Source of the DNA: Owenia fusiformis
Lineage: Eukaryota > Annelida > Polychaeta > Sabellida > Oweniidae
Assembly (NCBI GenBank): GCA_903813345.2
Contig: CAIIXF020000003.1
Span: forward strand, 13,780,931-13,844,930
Direction of reading: 5' to 3'
DNA length: 64,000 nt
Shown piece by piece: positions 37,873 to 51,200 of the stretch; positions within the stretch are counted from its first letter, which is position 1, and every line of letters begins with the position of its first letter. The position numbers and the translations under genes were made by a program. The notes beneath the pieces are model-generated. The model ran no database searches and was not told the DNA's origin. It saw nothing but the letters and a program-made list of their open reading frames with translations.

Positions 37873-38350
37873 TAACACCCCAGTCACATTTCCTACGGCG
37901 ACCTTGCGGTCTATCATTTCTGCGCTCGCCGTGGAATTTCTGCGCTCTCATACTTTTGCAGTCACATTTCCCACGGCAGCCGCACGGTGAATTTTAAATT
38001 TCTGTTGATAAATAATACTTTTTTTCATTTTATTTACATCGGGACAATTTATAAATGTTATTCATTATGCTAGGATGTAATATCAAATGAAAAGTGGTCG
38101 TGAAACATTGACAAAGAATGATTCAATCTTGTTGAGCCAGTTGATTTCTACGGGGACCTCAGAAATGAACAAAAATTGTAACTTTGAGTTATAATATCTA
38201 CGCCTTCCCTGCGGCCTGTAAAAATCTGCATACGCCGCACGGAGGCCGCAAGGCGAGCGTAGTTTTTCTACGCTCGCCGCAGAAATTCACCGATTTAATT
38301 GATCTGCGGTCGACTTGCGGCCGCCGTGCGACAAATGTGACTGGGGTGTA
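37873..38350. mobile_element. TIR element with ACACCCCAGTCACATTT ends
   Basis: ACACCCCAGTCACATTTCC at the left and AAATGTGACTGGGGTGTA at the right are inverted. Subterminal blocks are GC-rich (GGCGACCTTGCGGTC, TACGCTCGCCGCAGAAATTC). Non-coding; lies in the spacer between genes A and B. A second member is at 55.85 kb. Confidence 0.8.
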
Positions 38351-38852
38351 AAGGTAAAATGGGTACGTTTTTAGAGATACAATACGTTTCTCTTTCAACG
38401 TATTCTCGTATAGGTACTGATGCCTCGCTGTGTCGGCTGATTGCAGTAAATGCCTTATAAGCAGTAGATTAATTTCAAACTAATATAACAAAGTGACAGA
38501 CACGTTTAACGTTATCAAAAAACTAAAGCATTTATAGTTCATTATGCAAATAAAACAATAAACCTATTTAGATTTCTTTCCGACCTATAAATAACACATT
38601 TTTGTAAAACCATGTTAAAATATCCATTTTTACAGTGCATCGAGCGTCTTTTGTTTATAAGAGCAACACTTCATCATGCCATTTTAGGTATCATTTTGAT
38701 GATATTCACAATAGCGTTTCCTTTGTGTATGTTGGATTTCCAAAGCATTGTAGCGGATCGCCATTTCCCTTTCAAAAGTCCGTACAATAATAAATTCCAA
38801 GAATTTGTATTTGGCATGTTCCCGGATGGTTTCTCGTAGATGAGGATGTTAT

Positions 38853-41210
38853 TCTGAAATGCATGGAGGTATATATATTTAGAATAGTTTACGTCTCAGT
38901 AAAGGGAGAATCAGATCCATTGGGAGAGACAAACTTGCAAGCAACATGTACAGGTGACCCACCGATATATTACTTTCAATCTCAAATATAATATCCCCCA
39001 AAAGATCCAAGATATGTTATCAATTGGTGAAGTTATTAAGGATTCAAAGTGCCAAAACGGGTAAAGTTTACATTCTCTCAAATAAGAAAATGGTAACCAA
39101 AGAAAAATAATCTAGTATGATATTGTAAAAATGTTTAGTATTCCTCAAATCCAGTGTATCCTTTGAATATTTTTAGAAAATAGGAATGGCAAGGATTGAT
39201 ATGAGTCCAAAATATTACAAAATCAAACAATTTTCAGTAGTTGCTGTCAGTAGTGTCTTGATAGACCTGACTCTACCTTTAGTGATTGATTTGATAATCT
39301 GATTTTAACATGTAATTAAGCTATATCTGTGCATATACAGATTGATCGATACCAATAATACGTAAATAGAAACATTTGTTTTTAATAATATATCACCGAT
39401 TTGAATACCTTTAATCCATATACTCTGTACTTACCACAAAAGCTCTGCGTGAGATTTGTGACTTGAGACTGTAGAACATCAAAATCTGCTGCCGTGAATA
39501 TATTTTCTGGCTCCGTCATTTTTAACCATTCGTTCCAACCTATAAATTTACCTTGTCCCAATTCCATTGATCGTAAATTAGGTAATGCTAGAATAAACAT
39601 TAGAGCGCCAGCACGCTTGAGTGCCCTTGCTGCCTCAATCGTATCGACTGCTCTCTCCGGTGGCACCGTTTTTCCATCTGTCACTACGAGGACAACATTT
39701 GGTTTATTTTTACGGTCACCCCTATCTTCTGTAAAATATTCTTCTTTTATTTTAGTTAAAGCATCATATGTTGCAGTCCCACATTCTTTTTTCCGATTTT
39801 TCTGCTCCAACTTCATCCTGTGTATGGCTTGGATTGCTCTAATACTCCTAATAGCTGTGTTAAGCCACAACACATCGTGAACTTCAGCATCGAATGAAAC
39901 TATACCCAATTGTGTCTTTGATCTACCGATCGGTAGCGAAGAAGCCAATCGTTGCAAGAAACTTCTCACTTTCAGTTTATCCATTGGTGTTATAGAACAG
40001 CTGATATCAACAGCAATCATCATATCAATACCGCAAAGTGGGACTTTTGGTACACCTGGAGGTAAAAATGAAATCGTACGGGAGACATTTATCAAGATCA
40101 CGGGCGAGGCTCCGATCAAGGCTGTTCAATTGCAATCAAGCCAGTGACAATCGCTAAACAATGTACTTGTCACCCCATTAGAAAAACTACCAATTTTTGC
40201 AACATAGTCACTAACCACCCTGCATTATGAAATACTTACTAAGAACAGTTTTTGCCAGTTTTTTAGTCAGTCTAACTGAACATTCTTTAGCTCGGGTGGA
40301 ACATGGTACCGACTCGAACACTCTACCCTTTTTCGATTGTTTTCGATTTTTTGATGTGCTTGAACGTCCATCTGGGCACATTCTCTTTTCAAATCGAAAT
40401 GTTGCTCTGTTGCATGCGAAGTAACTACATTTATCGTCAGGATTCGCTAGATAATGTGTATTGGAAAAGCAATCTGAAAAGAAAAAAGAGTTAAACTTTA
40501 AACAAATGTTATTGATATGAAGTCGTCGATCAAAAGTAAATCGCCTTGTTATCGCTAAAATGCCTTCGGTTCGACTCCTTTATCTAATCTCAAAACATAT
40601 TTTTGATTACTGACTTTTGTTTATAGCTAAAATTCCAATTAATTGACAACGCCATTATCGATAAAATGTGTATTATTTTTGTATGTTGAAACTCTGCATT
40701 CGTTGAATTTGATAAAATCCAAATTACTTCCAAAAAGTACGATAGACTTAAGTTCGTAACACCATGTCGACTGTCTTTGGTCCTCTTTGTGTGTAATTGT
40801 TAAATATATGGTTCAACGTATTATATTTTTTGTGTAATTAGTCTTATATATTAATTGAAATCTTAGTCTATCAGCTGTGGCTTGTTGAAGCTTTTCAAGT
40901 TGAGAACAATTTAGTTATAAATAACCTACATTTGTTTTATCTACTTTTGGATGTCATTTGGTTGACAGATCAGTCATCACATACGATATATAAAACCTAT
41001 ATCAATGTAGATCTATATACCTGACGAAGCATTGTATCTCCTCACATTAGGAACCTGGTCTGCATTCTTGTCTGAATGTCTCTTCTTCTCTAATAGTTTT
41101 TTGATTACGTCAACGTCAGTTAGGCTACATTTGACTCCGATGTGTGAAAATAAGCTAAAATAAACAAGGGCACTCAAGATGCCATGACCCAGCCACCGAG
41201 TTCCTGTCAT
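38853..41210 (-). CDS. Gene A: secreted six-cysteine/vWA protein
   Basis: Four exons, phase-1 introns. Exon 1 (ATG 41210, to 41021; frame open to 41237) has a signal peptide (GILSALVYFSLFSHIGVKC) and a charged linker, donor TCAG|GTATAT. Exon 2 (40473-40240, 234 bp) has six cysteines, C-x13-C-x4-C-x11-C-x24-C-x6-C, with DDKCSYFAC, CPDGRSS and a Lys/Arg-rich loop. Exon 3 (40055-39435, 621 bp) has a vWA domain at residues 142-348 with MIDAS D158-x-S160-x-S162, T235 and D268, and extra cysteines (LCGID, SCS, ECGT, SFC) that could pair. Exon 4 (from 38853, acceptor TTTCAG) starts AATAAC, giving Glu then stop. Total about 349 residues. It is the most compact copy, with no large insertion in intron 1. 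A TATA-like CATAAAAAG lies near 41280. Closest to gene B. Extracellular; ligand unknown. Confidence 0.85.
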
Positions 41211-41234
41211 CGTCAGACGAACGACGCAATAAAT

Positions 41235-42237
41235 CATCCAGTTAATAACAGATAGTCAAGACAAACTTATTACAGCTCTTTTTATGCGCAGAAGTGTGTG
41301 TCCATTTTAATTAGACATCTGATGAAATAATCCTTCATTTTTCCGTATAATTCAGTTCAAATATTAGGATGTGTCGTATATGTGAGGTGAACGTATTATG
41401 TACTTATAAACAAAGGCGACAGCAAAAAACCCGATAGTATCAAGGATATATTTCTATGGATTATTTCAGTTGAGCGATAAATAAAAAGAATAGCCACGAT
41501 AAACATTTATTTGGACGCAAATTTTGTTTAATCTTCTTTGACATTTCGTGAACAAGGACAGCCTATATGAAATGTAATATCTATCATGTCTACTTTTAAA
41601 TGACCAATAAATCAATGCACTGTTGTAAAAGTAATATGTATTTGCGTGTGTGTGTTTTCATTGTCAATTGATTTGGCTTTCAGCGGCAAGTCATTAGTTT
41701 TGAAATAATGAGTATTGAATAAAATGATTCTCATTTTATCATTTACAATCAAAATTGCTATTGGTTCTGAAACGACATCTATATTGGATGATAAAAATGT
41801 CAAATGCATGTGCTGTGTTTTTGTGTTCCGAACTGACCCATTTCTATACACAAAAGTGTATTGCATTCGCCTTAGCTTATTTATTTTCGAAGTAAATATA
41901 TAGGATCAATGTAAATATACATATAGATATCAAATAAAGGTAGCACAAAATCAAACCAAGACCAGCATGAAATCTAGAAAATCCCTGTGGATATCGATGT
42001 TAAAAGCATCAAAAGATGAAGAATGGATGAATGTTTTTTTCCCGTTTATGAAATTAGTATAACTATTAAGTTTTGATCCTTTTCGATAATGTTAAAAACA
42101 TTACTTAAGTCAAAACAGTAATTCGGGAACATTCTTTCTAGGTCATGTTGAACATTTCATCAAGCATGAATATTTTTAGAAATGTAAATATTGTCTGATA
42201 AAAGTAGTTCATTTTCTTTAATTTACATGTTGTTCAG
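41235..42237. other. Spacer between the urea-transporter gene and gene A
   Basis: Contains the transporter's presumed 3' UTR. A minus-strand AATAAA at 41880-41885, about 350 bp past the stop, is a candidate poly(A) signal, and another is near 41503. No exon seen. Confidence 0.35.
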
Positions 42238-45200
42238 TCAGAGATTTGTATTTTCTGCAACATATCCAACGTTTTCGTATTCGTCTTTCTTCTTCGAATC
42301 TGTTTCGAATTTCATCTTTCTGTTTTGTCTTACCTTGCGACAAATCAAATATATTTCTTGTACGAATGGTACAATAATGATAAAGGCAGCGCAAATGAAA
42401 GAATAGGCGATCGAGAAATTTGTCCAATGGACGAACTGGGTTTTGGTCAATACCCCGATTGGAACCATAACAGCCGGCCATACGATGAGAAACCCTATGG
42501 CAAGAGAAATTCCCACGACAATGGCTGTTATGCGAGACCTTTGGTAAAGTTTCCTCATGGCGTCTTGAGTCGGCCGTGAACACTTTGAGTCCACGTTTCG
42601 GACTATACCAAAATCACGAGCGTATGTTATTGCCCAAGGATGGAGTGGATTCTCTATGTTTCTGAGTTTCTCCCAAACAGTTTCTTCGTTGTATAACCTT
42701 CTGTCAAGAGTACATAATGAGATAATTATGCACACGATTCCACTCAATCCTAATGAAACGCAATTGCCTACAAGCATCGGTATTTCTCGGCCCGTATTTT
42801 CTAGGAAATTATACAGACCCCCTTCGTAGTCGGAAGCAGAAACCAACCAAAGAATTATCCCACTCAGGCAGCCAGAAATAACACCTGTGATTAAAAAATA
42901 TTAATCGTAGTTTCTTTGGCAGTTTATGTACTGATCGATTCAAAACAGATTGCACATGATACATTTTTAATAGAAATCTAAATCTTCATCCATTATCATA
43001 TCTTATTCAAGCAATAGATATGTGTATAACATGTTTTTTTATTTTTTATATGATAATCAATTTATTTCATTACATTTAAATTTACATGGAATGGCTTGCA
43101 ATCGCCTAAAGGCATCGTAGGCCAGGCTTTATTGTTACATAGAAATGATACAATTAAGAACAGCATTTTGTTCATAGTGGCATGAAAGATCTGAGGGTGT
43201 CTGGCTAAGAATGAGAATTAGAAGCTATCAAAATGTTGGTTCCCTGAGGGCAAAGAATTGAGATAATGATAGAAACTATTGAAGGGATCTTATTTCATAT
43301 GTTCTTGTATAAAGATTGCTACGTTTTAAAAATGTTCCTTCTTTTGTAGGGATGAAAGGTCATTACTACCATATTTCAAGAAGTGCATAATTTGGTTTTC
43401 AGTTTTTATGTTGTTTGGTTTGTACCCTGAAAACGAATCAAAAAGCATAGTTATGATTGCAATATTTTGAGGGCATCTGAAAAAGACATGTTTTGGGGTT
43501 CCAGGTAATCAACCTGTTCAGGTTGGAGTGTTTAATGTTGTGAAGTTGTGTGCATATAGCTGGGCGTTGAAAATCAAATCTACTCTGATTCTGTTTAGTA
43601 CAATTTCTTAGTTCCTAGTAAGCTGTAGTTTAGTCTTAGGGTCAAAATTAGATTTTGTTTTTTGGATAAGTTTCTTTTGGCGAGTTTTGAAGCTAGGAGG
43701 GCTTTGACTTTCTTTAGGATATTGTGGGGCTGTGTGTCACATTGATGCAGCATTAAAAACTGGGGACTTTTTCAGTTTATCTGAGCATTTTAGGGCAATT
43801 TATGGTATAATTTATGTCTTAATGATCTTTCATTTTGATTTTAAAAGGATCCAAAAATATCGGTGATACATTTTGGACATAAATTGTTCTTTATGCAATA
43901 CATAAATCCCAGGATCTGCTATAGATATGACAAACTTTATTGGCGATTTAAGTGATTTGGGATAGATAAAATTGAACATGTCACACGTAAAACAAAACGT
44001 CATTGATACTCGCATGGAATTCTCTTGAGACCAGGAGGGAAATGGAGATCTACAGCTGGAAAAATAACGAAGTCACATAAAAACTTCCAAAAAGTTAGGG
44101 TTAAACAATCATATGGTAGGTTTTTCCCTTTCCTCCATTACAAATACCTGATATCATCCCTGCTGATGTTGCCTTACTCCACAGAATACTTAACATGATT
44201 GGCACAACGACACATCCAATCATAATCCCCGTGAAGAGGAACACCCATCCTAGATTCAGACCAACCCAATGAGAGCAAAGAACCAAAGGAATTGTGAAGA
44301 GCGTAATCCAAAGAATACACCAGCTTTTATAGTTTAACAAATTATCTTGATACTGCTTGTATAAACCATGTTCGGTACACGTGTATGGCTGATGAACTCC
44401 TAGGTTATTACCAGATTTACGCAAGGTGACATCTTTAGCACATCCAGTACAGTTAACTACTGGTTTGCATGAACATATCAAACGATCAACGAGATTGTCT
44501 GATTTTGTTGTTTTCATTGACGGCTTGCCACATACCACACAGTCACCCTCTTTCAGATGCTTTCTGAAATATCGATAAATGGTATCCCAGAACTATAATA
44601 TACAAACAATGTTCTACCATATTTATCACGAAACATTAATAAGAATTGGAAGGCAAGCACCTCTTATTATGTAAAGATCTATATTTGGCGCATCTTGACA
44701 AACCAGTGTAGAAAGCGTATCGAGAGTGTTTATTGTGACCAGTGTTCTTTTAATTTTACATCTCTTTGCTAATCAATATTAATATTCCAAGTACATAAAA
44801 GTATATACTTATGAAATATTATCCTTATTGACCCCGAAACATATTCGGAACATATTTCTAAGAGTTCGCCAATTTGATAAACTTAACCAATGGGTCGTAT
44901 CTATTATCTTAACTCGTATCTCTTTGCTTGGTTTGACGGCTAAATATTGTTCCACTCATGGTCAATTATGTCAGCATCTTCTCTCAAATTTATTAAAATG
45001 CTGTCATGACGTGATCTGATTGAGCCAAAATGTTAACAGTAATTAACAGTTATATTACCGGCCGCATCTTGAGTCTTTACCAATGTCCTGTTTAAAATAA
45101 AAACCTAATTGAAATGTATAATCAAAGGTATTTAAAAATGCTCAATATAGTTGTCACCTGAAAGGGTTAATGTATGGCTGGTATACGTCATACACAATCA

Positions 45201-48200
45201 ACGATGCCACAGCAACAACCTCAGCAGACCCTGTTGACATAATCGCCATTAGGATAAATAGAAAAGTAACGTACTCCCCCGTCTTCCCCAATATTGCTTG
45301 CGCCATTGCAGGGACAACCAGGCCTGTGCAAGGTAGTAAACAAGTTTGCCGTTTAACTCGATCCATTGTTACTTTGATTACAATGAATAAAGCGAAGAGA
45401 GTGAATGTCATTTTGAATAACTGAACATATAAGATCCACTTTCTACACAATTGTCATAACGTTTATAATATTTGTTAATTTACCTTGTTCAATTTCAAGC
45501 GGAGACAATATTGGAGTGTCTTGCCAATTCTCAACAGCGAGATACGATAAACCGAATGATGTTGCAAGTACAAATGGAATAGAAAACCAGACGATTCCTC
45601 CGACCATGAACCCCCACATGCCATCTATTGGTTTGGCTGCAACGCTGCTCTGCCAGTATGACTGATCCCCAAATATCCCACCAAAAGCTAACACAACCGT
45701 GATAATTGCAAACATAAGACCACCGGACGATATTATAGTGAGGTAGCTTTGGTCATAATTTCCAACTGGTCCGGTAATGTTATGCAGATAGTTGTAAATT
45801 GTCTCTGGATTACCATAGGGAAGGTCAATATCTTCGGATGGTGCCTTGAGGAATACCTCGACCACCATAATGATCAGGAAACAGAATACAAGTGCTACGT
45901 TAAAGTAAGAAACGTAAAATGTAGCTCCTAGTCCACCAACCAATGTGTAAGACCCTAAATTCATAACGTATAGTATGTACGTTACTTACTATAATGTTAT
46001 TATAGATTAAACGAGTTAACTTTTTACTCTAACTAACATCATGCCACTTACAATTAATAAAAAAAATTTCTTCCTACTTTACAATGGTTCTCACATCCTC
46101 TCTTATTAATCTGCCAAGTTGCAATTTCAGACATATCCGATCCGGCCGATCATATTTTAAACCACAAATCATGGACTTATTCATTATATGCTCAATATGT
46201 AACAGTTGTAACACTTATCCTGACTGGTCAATACGAACTCACGAGTCATAATAGTTTAGCCTAAAACGTGAGAAGCGGGGATATACATGTGACGTTAAGA
46301 TTGCAACTTCTATACATTCAAAAAACAGTAAAGGGAGGAAACGCAGGGACGATTCACACACCCAAATGAAGTAGATGTGAAGCCTGTCGTCATCAGCAGC
46401 TTCCGTATGCACCACAAATCATAACACTACTTGTAGTCTGCGCGAGGTTCCACTTTTCTTCGTTTTTTGCGCATGCGCATTAAATCAAGCAATTTGATTA
46501 GTTATTAAAAAGTATGCACGATCAATAAGATAATAGAGAGTTTAACCCTACTATCACACCAAACTAGTTCTCACTACGTTCTTTAAACGGGCTTCAACTG
46601 TGTACGAACGGACTGGACTAACTTAGAACCGTTTGTGGTATATTTCCAAACTTCATCGAACGTACTCGAACGGGTAGGTCCACTAGAACTTAGAACATGC
46701 TCAAAATGTTCTCGTGGTCGATATATCTACAATTAGAACGAGTGACAACGTACTAACGACGAGCTGGACGTACTACGAACGGAACCGTCGTACTTCAATC
46801 CTACTAAGGACGTTTTAACAGCGAGTTGCACTGTCCGAGGACGTATTAGGAACGAGGTAGAACCAATTGCAAACGGGTTTAAACTGATTAAGAACTTACT
46901 TAAGACTGCTTATGAACGAGTTAGCAAAAATATAGCTATCACACCAAACAAGTTGCCACTGCGTTCTTCAAAACTGGTGCGAACGGAATGAACGTAGCTA
47001 CAACGTTCTACGGTCTGTTTACGAACTTCATTGACTTTCCCGGACGGGGAATGTGATTGAGAATTTTGAATCGATTCAAAATTCGATGGCGACCATACCG
47101 TTCTGTAATCAGGTCATGATGACCTTTTAGACTAAGGGGCGCGTATACGACGTTACACACCGATGTGGTGCGACCTGAACGAACTGCGAATGAGATGGAC
47201 GTATTGAAGACTGTTTATGAATGAAGTAGCTAATTATTTTAGACATATTTCCCGACCACAGCCAGATTGAGCCCGTTTTATGTCGTTTTCGTAGGACTGG
47301 CAAGAACGGGTAAGAACTAGTTTGGTGTGATAGGAGGGTTAAACTCTCTATTATCTTATTGATCGTGCATACTTTTTAATAACTAATCAAATTGCTTGAT
47401 TTAATGCGCATGCGCAAAAAACGAAGAAAAGTGGAACCTCGCGCAGACTACAAGTAGTGTTATGATTTGTGGTGCATACGGAAGCTGCTGATGACGACAG
47501 GCTTCACATCTACAACGTAGTAGAACGCGTCCCTTAGTCTAGAAGGTCAACATGACCTGATTACAGAACGGTATGGTCGCCATCGAACTTTGAATCGATT
47601 CAAAATTCTAAAATCACATTCCCGTCTGAGAACGTTCATAAAGTTCGTAAATAGACGTTAGAAAGTTGCAGCTACGTTCATTCCGTTCGCACACAGTTTA
47701 AGACCAGTTTTGAAGAACGCAGTGGCAACTTGTTTGGTGTGATAGCTATATTTTTGCTAACTCGTTCATCAGCAGTGTTAAATACGTTCTTAATCAGTTT
47801 AAACCCGTTTGCAATTAGTTCTACCTCGTTCTCAACACGTCCTCGGACAGTTCAACTCGTTGTTAAAACGTCCCTAGTAGGATTGAAGTACGACGGTTCC
47901 GATCGTAGTACGTCCAGCTCGTCGTTAGTACGTTGTCACTCGTTCTAATTGTAGAACGTGACGACCACGAAAACATTTTGAGCATTGTCTAAGTTCTAGA
48001 GGACCTACCCGTTCGAGTACGTTCGATGAAGTGTGTAAATAGATCCCAAACGGTTCTTAGTAGGTCCAGTCCGTTCGTACACAGTTGAAGCCCGTTTTCG
48101 AGAACGTAGTGAGAACTAGTTTGGTGTGATAGTAGGGTTAGCTAGCGATATCTTTCGAGTGAACCGTGAACGCCAAGCCAATGAATCGGTACAGTAATGT

Positions 48201-51200
48201 ACAGTATATAACTCGCATACAAAACAAGCGCTACTTAGTCTACTTCAAATACCGATCAGCTTCAGAGTTGTGTTTACCCTACTATAACACAAAACTAGTT
48301 CTCAGTACGTTCTCGAAAACGGGCTTCGACTGTGTACGAACGGACTGCTGGACGTACTTAAAACCGTTTGGGTTCCATTCACAAACTTCATCGAAGGTAC
48401 TGGAACGGGTAGGTCCTTTACAACTTAGAACATGCTCAAAATGTTCTCATGGTCGTCACGTTCTACAATTACAACGAGTGACAACGTACTAACGACGAGC
48501 TTGTATGGCTGGGCAAGTGGTACAAAGTTACGTAGTAATGTTAACGACCGTAAGGTCGTAAGTGTACGACCGCAAGAACGTAAATATACTTCCTTAAGGT
48601 CGTTATTATCGGTTCCAAGAACGTAAATAAACGACCTCATAGTCGTAATGTTAACGACCGTAAGATCGTAAATAAACGACCACAAGAACGTAAATGTAAG
48701 ACTTTAAGGTCGTTAACTTACGTCAGTAGGGTCGAAATAACACGGTAGTGAGGTCGTAAATGTACGTCAGTAAGGTCGTAATAACACGGTATTGAGGTAG
48801 TAAATTTACATTACGACTATGAGGTCGTTAATTAACGTTCTTGGAACCGATAATAATGACCTTAAGGACGTAAATTAACTACCTTATGGTCGTATATTCA
48901 CGTTCTTGCGGTCGTACATTTACGACCTTACGATCGTTAATATAACGACGTAACTTTGTTCCACTTGGCCAGCCATAAACTGGACGTACTACGAACGGAA
49001 CCGTCATACTTCAATCCTACTAGGGACGCTTTACAACGAGTTGAACTATCTGAGCATGTATTGGTCGAGAACTAATTGCAAACGGGTTCAAACTGATTAA
49101 GAACGTATTAAAGACTGCTTATGAACGAGTTAGCAAAAATAAAGCTATCACACCAAACAAGTTACCACTGTGTTCTTCAAAACTGGTTTTAAACTGTGTG
49201 CGAATAGAATGAACGCAGCTGCAACTTTCTAAGGTGTATATACGAACTTCATGAACGTTCTCAGACGAGAAGGTGATATTAGAATTTTGAAATGATTCAA
49301 CATTCGATGGCGACCATGCCGTTTTGTAGGCAGATCGTGTGACAGCGTACTTTAAACTAGATGACCTACTAGACCAGGAACGATTGCCGTACTTCAACCC
49401 TACTAGGGACGCGTTATACAACGTTGTTCAATCGAATATCAATTGCAGTACGTGTGTATACCGACATGCGATCTGAACTTCGAAAGAGATGGACGTATTG
49501 ACGACTGTCTATGAACGAAGTACCTTATTATTTTAGACATATTTCACGACCACAGCAAGATTTAGCCCGTTTTACGACTTTTTCGTAGGACTGGAAAGAA
49601 CGGTTGAGAAATAGTTTGATGTGATAGGGGGTTAGAATGGGAGGTTTACAATTTTGCGTTGATGTTAACATGTTTTAGCCCCAAATATCTTACGAAACGA
49701 CCTGGTTTGAAATATATATCATCGAAAACTAACAACAATGGCATATTACACGATGATGTGTAGTCTATGCAAGGGACTAATTAAACACTGTAACTGAACG
49801 ATTATTTATGTGAGAAAACTACAGGGTGGTCAAAAAAATGGAAACCCTGCATTTTCCATATATCTTTGTCACTTTAAGGACTTACTCCCTGATATTTCAC
49901 ATATTTGTACATCATTCAATTTCCTACCACCCTACCATATTTCATGAACATTAGACTGATAGTCACAATTTTACAGCACTTTGAATATCGCCATTATCGC
50001 GCTGTAGGCAAAACAGCACAGCTGTCAATGACTCGAATGCATTCCTCAGCAGGTATGGCCTGAATGACACAAATGATCTCACTTTTGAGGTTTGCAAAAA
50101 CGGGCTTCGACTGTGTACGAACGGACTGCTGGACGTACTTAAAACCGTTTGGGTTCCATTCACAAACTTCATCGAAGGTACTGGAACGGGTAGGTCCTTT
50201 ACAACTTAGAACATGCTCAAAATGTTCTCATGGTCGTCACGTTCTACAATTACAACGAGTGACAACGTACTAACGACGAGCTTGTATGGCTGGGCAAGTG
50301 GTACAAAGTTACGTAGTAATGTTAACGACCGTAAGGTCGTAAGTGTACGACCGCAAGAACGTAAATATACTTCCTTAAGGTCGTTATTATCGGTTCCAAG
50401 AATGTAAATAAACGACCTCATAGTCGTAATGTTAACGACCGTAAGATCGTAAATAAACGACCACAAGAACGTAAATGTAAGACTTTAAGGTCGTTAACTT
50501 ACGTCAGTAGGGTCGAAATAACACGGTAGTGAGGTCGTAAATGTACGTCAGTAAGGTCGTAATAACACGGTATTGAGGTAGTAAATTTACATTACGACTA
50601 TGAGGTCGTTAATTAACGTTCTTGGAACCGATAATAATGACCTTAAGGACGTAAATTAACGACCTTATGGTCTTACATTTACGTTCTTGCGGTCGTTTAT
50701 TTACGACCTTACGGTCGTAAACATAACGACTATGAGGTCGGTAATTTACGTTCTTGGAACCGATAATAACGTCCTTATGGACGTAAATAAACTACCTTAT
50801 GGTCGTATATTCACGTTCTTGCGGTCGTACATTTACGACCTTACGATCGTTAATATAACGACGTAACTTTGTTCCACTTGGCCAGCCATAAACTGGACGT
50901 ACTACGAACGGAACCGTCATACTTCAATCCTACTAGGGACGCTTTACAACGAGTTGAACTATCTGAGCATGTATTGGTCGAGAACTAATTGCAAACGGGT
51001 TCAAACTGATTAAGAACGTATTAAAGACTGCTTATGAACGAGTTAGCAAAAATAAAGCTATCACACCAAACAAGTTACCACTGTGTTCTTCAAAACTGGT
51101 TTTAAACTGTGTGCGAATAGAATGAACGCAGCTGCAACTTTCTAAGGTGTATATACGAACTTCATGAACGTTCTCAGACGAGAAGGTGATTTTAGAATTT

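Noticed and set aside
40555-40585. tRNA-like GGTTCGACTCC box
   Set aside because: No matching cloverleaf arms or A box at the right distance.
42325-42579. Plus-strand and alternative minus-strand open frames over the transporter's last exon
   Set aside because: They overlap the exon with correct splice phase and membrane segments; the other frames show no motif.
48425-50466. Repeated open frames within the piggyBac-type and palindromic MITEs
   Set aside because: The same frames recur because the DNA is duplicated. Composition follows CGTAAAT-type units and no domain is present.
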